Notes under the pieces: model-generated
What the model was told of the DNA's origin: nothing
Database searches by the model: none
What the model saw: only the letters and a program-made list of their open reading frames with translations
In this document: positions 1 through 5,216 of the stretch, one piece after another
Layout of the letters: the number at the start of each line of letters is the position of its first letter
How positions within the stretch are numbered: position 1 is the first letter of the stretch
Assembly: GCA_022564455.1 (NCBI GenBank)
Contig: JADFLK010000104.1
Coordinates: 1-7,279, forward strand
Reading direction: 5' to 3'
DNA length: 7,279 nucleotides
Origin: Bacteroidota bacterium
GTDB taxonomy: Bacteria > Bacteroidota > Rhodothermia > Rhodothermales > Rubricoccaceae
Position numbers and translations under genes: made by a program

Positions 1-691
1 CCATCTCAGGCGGTGCGCCCGCGTCCTTCGGGCGCTGTGAAATATCGTCAATAGAAACACGGATATCTGACTCGCGCAAAGCGTCGCCTGCATCTCTAAG
101 TGTGCGCTTAGCAAGCACCGCGTCTCGCTGCGCCTGCTTGAGTTGGTTAGCAGGCATCTGCCCGCGAGTTACAGCCTTCCCGATCTCACGCACCCTATCC
201 TTAGCCCTGTCATACGCCTGCTGAGCAGTACGCATCTGGGTCTTGAACTCACTCAGTCGATCCAGTTCTCTTGTCACAGTGGCTTCTAGGCGTGGAGGGA
301 GATCGCCAATGGCTTCAAGTGCCTCGCCTATCGCATCCCGTTCGGCAGGACGCAGGCCGGAGTTGGTATTCGTCACATGCAGGCGCTCTGGATACGCACG
401 CTCATGCGCCCCAACAACCTCGCGCTCTATCTTGCGTTGCTGAGAAGCAGCCTTACGCTCCAATGCATCGCCCACCATATCCCGTGCTCCACCCTTGTTA
501 GGCAGCGCGTGTTGGGCTTGCTCAAATTCGCCCAGCACCTGGACATCAGGCAACGGCTGCGTCCCTGGAATGCGCGTCTGCCCCGTCTCGTCAATGAGGC
601 CACGATCTGGAACAATCTGTCCTTCTGGCTCTGGGAAAGGCGGCGGTGCGGTTCTACTGGGCGGTATTGGCGGTGTGCCCCCTACGGGCAT
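1..691 (-). CDS. Unrecognised proline-rich/coiled-coil protein, partial (runs off left edge)
   Basis: I do not recognise this protein. On the minus strand the frame is open from an ATG at 691-689 to the left edge (230 codons), and TGA and TAG lie in frame just before that ATG, so this is the true 5' end or close to it. Residues 1-50 are proline-rich and likely disordered (MPVGGTPPIPPSRTAPPPFP). Residues about 55-100 and 135-210 are charged and helical (for example RELDRLSEFKTQMRTAQQAY), as in coiled coils. There is no signal peptide, membrane segment or visible catalytic motif. No good Shine-Dalgarno site precedes the ATG. AGA and AGG arginine codons occur five times, which looks more frequent than in the neighbouring genes. 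The mix of disordered N-terminus and long helices resembles phage virion or large polyvalent proteins, but that is an impression and not a family match. Coding status is fairly sure because amino acid composition is sensible throughout; function is unknown. Confidence 0.6.
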   Translation of the reverse strand, partial: MPVGGTPPIPPSRTAPPPFPEPEGQIVPDRGLIDETGQTRIPGTQPLPDVQVLGEFEQAQHALPNKGGARDMVGDALERKAASQQRKIEREVVGAHERAYPERLHVTNTNSGLRPAERDAIGEALEAIGDLPPRLEATVTRELDRLSEFKTQMRTAQQAYDRAKDRVREIGKAVTRGQMPANQLKQAQRDAVLAKRTLRDAGDALRESDIRVSIDDISQRPKDAGAPPEM

Positions 692-701
692 GCGCTATCA
701 C

Positions 702-706
702 GAGGG
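702..706 (+). promoter_or_regulatory. Ribosome-binding site for the 714 start
   Basis: GAGGG lies 7 nt before ATG 714. It is the best-spaced Shine-Dalgarno match among the candidate starts of this frame (690, 714, 762, 783) and is the reason for preferring 714. Confidence 0.4.
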
Positions 707-713
707 CACCAAG

Positions 714-1247
714 ATGTCTGTGCAGTCTTGGAAAGAGAAGACGGCAGTCACCAGCGAGGCTATGAAAGAGGCTCCTGAGGACATGCTTCCTCATGAGTTG
801 ATCATCAATAATGCCCCACCACAAGCTATGGCCGCCATTCGGCAGAAGCTACAAGACACTGCGGCCCTGGACATCATACTGAACAACAATGACCGCCACA
901 TGGACAACCTCACCATCACGATCAACGCTGACTCGCCGATGGGACCGATGACCATGACGAATACCATGAACGGGACATCGACCGGCACCTATGCCGTAGA
1001 TGCTGATACGCTGCGTTTTACGGACGGCACCGGCAACATGACTACGAATACGGAGATGATGATGGGTGGCCGCCAGATGAGCAGTTCGTCAAGCGACCTC
1101 GAGAGCGTCTTCGAGACCTCGGATCGAAGCCTGATGACGTACGAATGCACCGGTGACGTGCTGCTCATTAATGTCCACGAAAACGCCGATGGTGGCGGCC
1201 TCGTGTTCGAGGGCATGCGCTTCGTGCGTTCCGGCGGGCCTGCGTGA
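714..1247 (+). CDS. Hypothetical protein with lipocalin-like C-terminal part
   Basis: I do not recognise this 177-codon protein. ATG 714 is chosen because GAGGG at 702-706 sits 7 nt upstream; ATG 690 is an alternative that would overlap the start of the divergent ORF. The first ~45 residues are charged and helical (MSVQSWKEKTAVTSEAMKEA). From about residue 60 on, the protein is beta-prone and rich in Met, Thr, Asn and Ser: DNLTITINADSPMGPMTMTN, then GTYAVDADTLRFTDG, a MSSSSSD run, and YECTGDVLLI near the C-terminus. A GTY.VD.DTLRF strand followed by YxCxGDxL is reminiscent of small lipocalin-like secreted bacterial proteins, but those normally carry a signal peptide or lipobox, and none is visible here. 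The N-terminus may therefore be misplaced, truncated or joined to foreign sequence. The frame is open upstream as far as 495, but that part is antisense to the left-edge ORF. Confidence 0.5.
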   Translation: MSVQSWKEKTAVTSEAMKEAPEDMLPHELIINNAPPQAMAAIRQKLQDTAALDIILNNNDRHMDNLTITINADSPMGPMTMTNTMNGTSTGTYAVDADTLRFTDGTGNMTTNTEMMMGGRQMSSSSSDLESVFETSDRSLMTYECTGDVLLINVHENADGGGLVFEGMRFVRSGGPA

Positions 1248-1263
1248 CGCGCTGCTCTGTTCG

Positions 1264-1289
1264 AGTGGGCGTATCGCGATACGCCCACT
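1264..1289. repeat. Perfect 26-bp palindrome 1 (hairpin / REP-like)
   Basis: The left arm AGTGGGCGTATCG is followed directly by its exact reverse complement, giving 13-bp arms with no spacer. As RNA it would fold into a strong GC-rich hairpin with a small CGCG loop. It lies 16 bp after the stop of the plus-strand gene and is not followed by a T-run, so it is not a textbook intrinsic terminator. The place between two convergent genes suits either a bidirectional terminator or a dispersed palindromic (REP-type) repeat. Confidence 0.85.
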
Positions 1290-1309
1290 ACGGTTCCCAA
1301 TCCGCCACG

Positions 1310-1335
1310 TAGGGCCGATTCATGAATCGGCCCTA
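1310..1335. repeat. Perfect 26-bp palindrome 2 (hairpin / REP-like)
   Basis: The left arm TAGGGCCGATTCA is followed at once by its exact reverse complement (13-bp arms, no spacer). It begins 20 bp after palindrome 1 and ends 21 bp from the stop codon of the convergent nucleotidase gene. The outer part (TAGGGC...GCCCTA) resembles that of palindrome 1 (GTGGGC...GCCCAC) while the core differs, which suggests two members of one class of genomic palindrome. From memory, palindromes of this general form (GTAGGG...ATTCATGAAT...CCCTAC) recur in intergenic regions of several bacterial phyla. No T-run follows on either strand. Confidence 0.85.
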
Positions 1336-1356
1336 ACATGGTTACCGACAAACCGG

Positions 1357-2868
1357 CTACGGCCTCCCAAACCTCCGCTGAAGCTCATCAATACACGCCA
1401 TGCGGACGTCGCGGTGGGTGGCGAGGAGTTCCATGTCCGGGTTTTCCTCGACGTTGAAGAAGTCGAGCCCGGTTTCGCGGCCTGATACCAAGAAGTCGTT
1501 CGTGGCCATGCGGTAGGTACGATCCGGATCGAGCGCCTCTCCGCCGATCATCCACGTTTCGCCGTCGCGGGAGACGTTGGCGGTCTGGAGGAATCCACCT
1601 GAGCCCCTGTTGGCGAGTCCCTGCGTGAGTGCCTGAGCGAGCACCGAGCCTTTTATGCCCACCGCGAGCACGTTGCCGCCGAAGGGCATCACGCGAATGA
1701 TGTCGTATTGCGAAACGTCGCCGGCCGGGAGCACGTCGTCAATTCGTACGGATCCGCCGTTGAACACGGCGAGATCAGCGCTGCCGTCTTCGCGAAGGAA
1801 CGATTCTGCAATGAGCGACCCGAGGTTGGTTTCGCGGTTGCGGATCGTTGCCTCGCGGCCATCGAGGGCTTCTGTGGTGGTGGTCACGACCGCATTGGGA
1901 TCAAAGCCCTGCTCGATAAAGCCCGAAAAGGCGATGTCCACCCACTCTTGGACCACCGCGGCGACCTCGGGATCATCCGGGATGGCGCCGTTTACGGGCA
2001 TCAACTCCGAGTTCATTGACACGTCGCCCGTACGCGGGTCGAACGTGATCCGGTGGATGTACACCGACCGTGCATTGGCGTCCGCCTTGAAGATCGGCGT
2101 GAAGTCGCTGCCCCTGTAAACCTCCACATTCTCGTGCTCGTGGCCGCCAAGGATCAAGTCGATCCCCGGGATCTCTACGGCAACGCGGATGTCGTCTTCC
2201 AGGGCAAGGTGCGTGAGGGCGACAATCACATCAGCGCGATCCGACAAATACTCAACCTCGTCGTAAAGCTCGCGGATGGGATTGCTGTACCGGACGTAAT
2301 CCTTTGGGTTGGAATCGAGCGTCACACCGACGAATGCCACATTCACCGTATCACCCTCGTCATCCGTGAAGGTGACTATCCGATGAGGCTCCGTTTTCAT
2401 GAACATCGTCCCTGACGCATCGGTGACATTGGTCGAGACCCAATCGAAATTGGTTTCCTTCATCCGCATCATGAAGTCGCCCTCGTCCAGGTCGAACTCA
2501 TGGTTGCCGAACGTAGCCAGGTCGAGGCCAAGAGCGTTCAGGACGGCCACCATTTGTTTGCCTCGGAGGCGCTCGCCATCTACACGCGCCGTACCCAGCG
2601 CCGAGGGGCCAAAGAAGTCGCCGGCGATGACGGTGTAGGTATTCGGATTCTCCGCGAGAAGTTGTTTTCTGATAGTCGCCACGCGAGCGAGACCACCCTC
2701 ACGTCCACCTGCGACCGGCGTGATCTCGTACACGTCATTGAGTTGCAGGATGGTGAACGAGACAGTCGGATCCGGCGGGACTACAGGAACTGAAAGTTCA
2801 ACCGTTGGCGAAACCGTAGCGCACCCAGAAAGGATGACTACTAGAGGGAGCGAGAGAAACCAGCGCAT
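1357..2868 (-). CDS. Lipoprotein 5'-nucleotidase / bifunctional metallophosphatase (UshA-like)
   Basis: Exported two-domain phosphoesterase of 503 residues, the usual family length, predicted to hydrolyse nucleotides or related phosphoesters at the cell envelope. Residues 1-16 form a lipoprotein signal ending in lipobox LSGC (Cys16). The N-terminal metallophosphatase domain (about 36-275) shows LNDVYE (Asp45), AGDFFGPS (Asp84), FGNHEFD (Asn122, His123), LTHLALEDD (His220) and GGHEHEN (His243, His245), the dinuclear-metal set. The C-terminal substrate-specificity domain (about 325-475) has NLGSLIAESF, VFNGGSVRID, MPFGGN and YRMATNDFLVSGRE. The His two residues after the first Asp in UshA is Tyr47 here; the NDVYE form is common in one subfamily, so this need not mean inactivity. 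No Shine-Dalgarno site precedes ATG 2868, but the signal peptide begins right there. It lies 88 bp after the oxidoreductase and may have its own promoter. Exact substrate is unknown. Confidence 0.93.
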   Translation of the reverse strand: MRWFLSLPLVVILSGCATVSPTVELSVPVVPPDPTVSFTILQLNDVYEITPVAGGREGGLARVATIRKQLLAENPNTYTVIAGDFFGPSALGTARVDGERLRGKQMVAVLNALGLDLATFGNHEFDLDEGDFMMRMKETNFDWVSTNVTDASGTMFMKTEPHRIVTFTDDEGDTVNVAFVGVTLDSNPKDYVRYSNPIRELYDEVEYLSDRADVIVALTHLALEDDIRVAVEIPGIDLILGGHEHENVEVYRGSDFTPIFKADANARSVYIHRITFDPRTGDVSMNSELMPVNGAIPDDPEVAAVVQEWVDIAFSGFIEQGFDPNAVVTTTTEALDGREATIRNRETNLGSLIAESFLREDGSADLAVFNGGSVRIDDVLPAGDVSQYDIIRVMPFGGNVLAVGIKGSVLAQALTQGLANRGSGGFLQTANVSRDGETWMIGGEALDPDRTYRMATNDFLVSGRETGLDFFNVEENPDMELLATHRDVRMACIDELQRRFGRP

Positions 2869-2956
2869 GGCGGGGAGGGGCGAGTGAGAGCCGTTAATGT
2901 AGAAGATTCGTGCGACATAACATGCCCCTGCCGCTCAACTTTCTCCAACTCTCTTA

Positions 2957-3937
2957 TTAGCTCACCCCCTGATATAAGATGACTTTGCCTGTTGTCACGC
3001 GGCTTTCGAGGAGCCGATGGGCTTCCGATGCCTGTTCAAGAGGAAGTCGGAGCGATATCGACACTTTTAGGGTCCCGTCTTCGATCCAGCTCAATAGATC
3101 CCTCCGAGCCTCCGTCCACACGGCGGGATCTCGATCTGTATTCAAGCCGAAGGCGCTGACCTTTAGCGATCGATCGTAGAGTTGTTCCGGCAGTATCGCG
3201 CCCGCTGGTCCACTCGCCTCTCCAAAATGAATCAATTCGCCGTACGGCGCGAGAAGCGACAGGCTTTGCTCTTGTGTAGCCTTTCCAATGGAGTCATAGA
3301 CCAGGTCGACGCCGCGGCCCTCTGTCGCTTTCTCTATGTGATCGCGTAGATCGTCACCATATAAAAAGGCCTGCGCTCCGAGGCCGGCAACGATGTCGGC
3401 CTTTTCGGTTGTGGACGTAGTTCCGAAGACGCGCGCGCCCTGGTTACGGACCATTTGAACGAGCAACTGTCCAACGCCTCCGGCTGCGGCATGGATCAGG
3501 ACGGCCATCCCCTCGCGAATTCTCCCGGCGAAGTAAGCCAAACCATATGCCGTCAGACCCTGTAGGGGCAGCGCGGCTCCGACGTCAAAAGAGATCTTGT
3601 CACTGAGATGGAACAGTGCATCAACCGAAACTGCTGCATATTCGGCATATGTACCGGACACGGTTGTCCCCGGGCCCCAGAACGCCACGCGTTTGCCCAT
3701 CAGGTTGGAGTCTGCTCCCGGCCCCACCCCAACGATCTCGCCGGCGCCCTCGGCACCCGGACACCAGGGGAAAGAAGGCGTTGCGTAGACTCCCCGCCTT
3801 CGCTCGGTTTCGGCGAAGTTCACACCCGTGGCATGCAATTGCACGAGAACCTGTTTTTCACCCGGCTCCGGAGACGCTACCTCTTGCAGCTCAAAGACTT
3901 CTGGTGATCCAAGACTATTTGCAATAATGGCTCTCAT
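2957..3937 (-). CDS. NADPH:quinone oxidoreductase (zinc-independent MDR family)
   Basis: Cytosolic medium-chain dehydrogenase/reductase of the quinone oxidoreductase type, which reduces quinones or enones with NADPH. At 326 residues it matches the size of E. coli quinone oxidoreductase. The N-terminal GroES-like half has LHATGVNFAETERRRGVY and PWCPGAEGAGEIVGVGPGAD. The Rossmann half has the nucleotide-binding stretch HAAAGGVGQLLVQM (about 149-162), then GRGVDLVYDSIGK and GELIHFGEASGP. The C-terminus ends in LLESRVTTGKVIL, the usual finish. The structural zinc cysteine cluster of alcohol dehydrogenases is absent. ATG 3937 is preferred over the in-frame ATG 3961 because MRAIIANSLGSPEVFEL is the canonical N-terminus and TAAAGGAG lies upstream. 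It follows the VOC fragment by 16 bp and is probably cotranscribed with the genes before it. The physiological substrate cannot be read from sequence. Confidence 0.93.
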   Translation of the reverse strand: MRAIIANSLGSPEVFELQEVASPEPGEKQVLVQLHATGVNFAETERRRGVYATPSFPWCPGAEGAGEIVGVGPGADSNLMGKRVAFWGPGTTVSGTYAEYAAVSVDALFHLSDKISFDVGAALPLQGLTAYGLAYFAGRIREGMAVLIHAAAGGVGQLLVQMVRNQGARVFGTTSTTEKADIVAGLGAQAFLYGDDLRDHIEKATEGRGVDLVYDSIGKATQEQSLSLLAPYGELIHFGEASGPAGAILPEQLYDRSLKVSAFGLNTDRDPAVWTEARRDLLSWIEDGTLKVSISLRLPLEQASEAHRLLESRVTTGKVILYQGVS

Positions 3938-3948
3938 GCACCTTCGTA

Positions 3949-3956
3949 CTCCTTTA
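3949..3956 (-). promoter_or_regulatory. Ribosome-binding site overlapping the stop of the VOC fragment
   Basis: On the minus strand TAAAGGAG joins the stop codon TAA of the small VOC fragment (3956-3954) to a Shine-Dalgarno AAGGAG. It lies 11 nt before ATG 3937 of the oxidoreductase, a little long; a second weak GAAGG lies 3 nt before it. This favours ATG 3937 over ATG 3961, and would allow ribosomes ending on the fragment to reinitiate. Confidence 0.5.
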
Positions 3957-4073
3957 TCCATTTATCGCCGCTCCAAAGGTTGTTTCGAGGAAGGCGATCA
4001 GGTCGTTGGCGCCTTCCACAATCAGGAACGGCCTGCCGGTGGGGTAGTATTCGGGCTGATGGCCTGTTGACAT
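3954..4073 (-). pseudogene. N-terminal fragment of a VOC/glyoxalase-like gene (39 codons)
   Basis: An open frame of 39 codons starting MSTGHQPEYYPTGRPFLIVE and continuing GANDLIAFLETTFGA, then a short unrelated end and TAA. This is the first beta-alpha unit of PhnB-like vicinal-oxygen-chelate proteins (typically ~145 residues), so about three quarters of the gene is missing. The stretch 3979-4030 matches 4998-5049 in the longer VOC pseudogene at 46 of 52 bases, including an unbroken 21-base match, so the two are paralogues. It sits 24 bp after the DUF6265-like gene and 16 bp before the oxidoreductase. It could still be translated as a small leader peptide; no function for the product is suggested. 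Confidence 0.75.
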
Positions 4074-4097
4074 AGTTGGAGCGTTTGTGAACAGGCC

Positions 4098-4616
4098 CTA
4101 GTCACCCACGCGGTGTAGCTCAAAAGTCATCTCTTGCACGCCGCTATCGTTGTGTAGTGCGAGGTAGATGGTGAGTTCATCCTCCGAGGTCAGCTTATAG
4201 GTAAGACCGTGGAAGTAGGCGGCTTCGCCTTCGTCAATGCGAACGAGTGGGAACGTCACCATGTCATCCTTCTCTTCCCATCCCGTCAAATCGGGGTTGA
4301 AGTGCTTGAGCCTTAGCGCCAGCGTACCGTCTTCCTCGGCGATCTGCATAATCTCGGAAAACGATGATTCGTCGTTCTGTAGATGCCGAAAGAGCCCCAG
4401 CATACTTCCGCCGAGGGGTTGCCCCCAGACCTCTTCGTTGAAGCCGCCCATGCCATCGCCCTGCCAGTGGCCGACCAGGAAGGACATGTCCTCAACCGTT
4501 GCAGGAGGGCTCGATTCGCCTTCAGCAAGTGTTAGCGTGTTGTCAGTTTGAGCAGCGGAGGTTGCCGTCAGCGCGGCAACAAAGAGAAGGGCGAGGAACG
4601 TGGGAAGAGTTCGCAT
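4098..4616 (-). CDS. Secreted DUF6265-like protein
   Basis: A 172-residue exported protein of unknown function. Residues 1-22 are a Sec signal peptide (MRTLPTFLALLFVAALTATSAAQ, likely cut after an Ala near 21-22). The mature part begins with an acidic linker and then shows MSFLVGHWQGDG, EEVWGQPLGGSMLGLFRHLQ, and a beta-rich remainder (IMQIAEEDGTLALRLKHFNP, AAYFHGLTYKL, QEMTFELHRV). The order WLxGxW, then EExWxxPxGGSMLG, then an IxExDGxLxxxxxHF strand is what I know of the DUF6265 group, which resembles lipocalin or fatty-acid-binding folds and probably acts in the periplasm. No Shine-Dalgarno site precedes ATG 4616, but the signal peptide starts exactly there. It follows the VOC pseudogene by 39 bp and precedes the VOC fragment by 24 bp. 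Family assignment is from memory of motifs; no catalytic role can be given. Confidence 0.85.
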   Translation of the reverse strand: MRTLPTFLALLFVAALTATSAAQTDNTLTLAEGESSPPATVEDMSFLVGHWQGDGMGGFNEEVWGQPLGGSMLGLFRHLQNDESSFSEIMQIAEEDGTLALRLKHFNPDLTGWEEKDDMVTFPLVRIDEGEAAYFHGLTYKLTSEDELTIYLALHNDSGVQEMTFELHRVGD

Positions 4617-4655
4617 GGGTGAGTCAGCGTTGAGTTCAGCTATCCAATCTACCGC

Positions 4656-5091
4656 TCAGCTCTCCGTCTCCTTGAATCTGCGTTCGGCTTCTTCCGGCGA
4701 AACATCCTCGACGTGCGTGGCCATGCACCACTGGTTGCCGAAGCGGTCCAGCACGCCGCACGAGCGGTCGCCGTAGTACTCGTCGTGGGGCTCGCGGATG
4801 GACGTGGCGCCGCCCTCCATCGCCTTCGCATACGTGGCGTCAACGTCGGGGACCTACACGTAGAGCATCGTCGTATTGGCTTTGGTCTCAGGCTCGCGTG
4901 CGTCCGCAATCATGACGAGGCTGTCGCCGATGCGCATCTCGGCGTGCTTCACGGAGCCGTCGGAGATGGTCATGTATTCCTTTTTCGTTGCGTCGAAGTT
5001 GTTTCGAGGAAGGCGATCTGGTCGTTTCCACCCTTCACAATCAGGAACGCGTGACGGTCGTGTAGCCTTCAGGTAGGTAAATCGTAGACAT
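4656..5091 (-). pseudogene. VOC/glyoxalase-like (PhnB-type) pseudogene
   Basis: The remains of a complete ~145-residue vicinal-oxygen-chelate protein. The ATG is at 5091 (MSTIYLPEGYTTVT), the stop TGA at 4658-4656. Reading through needs two single-base additions: one near 5049-5052, before FLIVKGGNDQIAFLETTF, and one near 4995-5000, before DATKKEYMTISDGSVKHAEM. A nonsense TAG at 4856-4854 interrupts LYV*VPDVDATYAKAM, where the family usually has a residue such as Glu or Gln. With two bases restored the span is 438 nt, an exact 146 codons including stop. The rest is well preserved: RIGDSLVMIAD, GGATSIREPHDEYYGDRSCG, DRFGNQWCMATHVEDVSPEE. Intact relatives include metal-dependent glyoxalase/bleomycin-resistance-type proteins; its activity is unknown. 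It lies first in the minus-strand cluster. Three lesions make real decay likelier than a single sequencing error, though low-coverage assembly error is not excluded. Confidence 0.85.
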
Positions 5092-5216
5092 GGCCTGGGT
5101 GTTTGTGCATATGCAAACTAAACGAAAGCGGTTATTCGCAAGCACAGAGTGGATCAACGATATTGGCGGCGCGTCCCACGCGATCCCTGAGTCAGACAGA
5201 CACCGACCTTCCGCCT
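5092..5216. promoter_or_regulatory. Divergent intergenic region, probable promoters for both sides
   Basis: This 125-bp stretch separates the divergent VOC pseudogene and M16 peptidase gene, so it should hold promoters for both the minus cluster and the peptidase-decarboxylase pair. The only structure I see is a perfect 10-bp palindrome TGCATATGCA at 5106-5115, inside GTTTG...CAAAC (5101-5118), a possible operator. I cannot name -35/-10 boxes with confidence. Confidence 0.35.

Noticed and set aside
495..689. Upstream extension of the plus-strand hypothetical protein to ATG 495
   Set aside because: The extension is Gly/Arg/Ser-rich, lies wholly antisense to the left-edge ORF and has no features of its own; a Shine-Dalgarno site supports 714 instead.
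698..784. A 28-codon hydrophobic minus-strand ORF just upstream of the left-edge ORF (MSSGASFIASLVTAVFSF...)
   Set aside because: It is very short, has no clear ribosome-binding site and is antisense to the plus ORF. It could be the end of a broken upstream gene, but the evidence is too thin.
1264..1335. CRISPR-like or attachment-site reading of the palindromes
   Set aside because: The two units differ in core sequence, there is no third unit or regular spacer, and no integrase or cas gene is in the window.
4649..4909. An 86-codon Arg/Ser-rich minus-strand frame
   Set aside because: It is an out-of-frame reading of the VOC pseudogene, whose proper frame gives recognisable motifs.
5103..5216. 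N-terminal extension of the M16 peptidase from ATG 5103
   Set aside because: The 38 extra residues have no signal peptide or homology character, and the start would leave only 11 bp to the divergent gene; ATG 5217 gives a normal M16 N-terminus.
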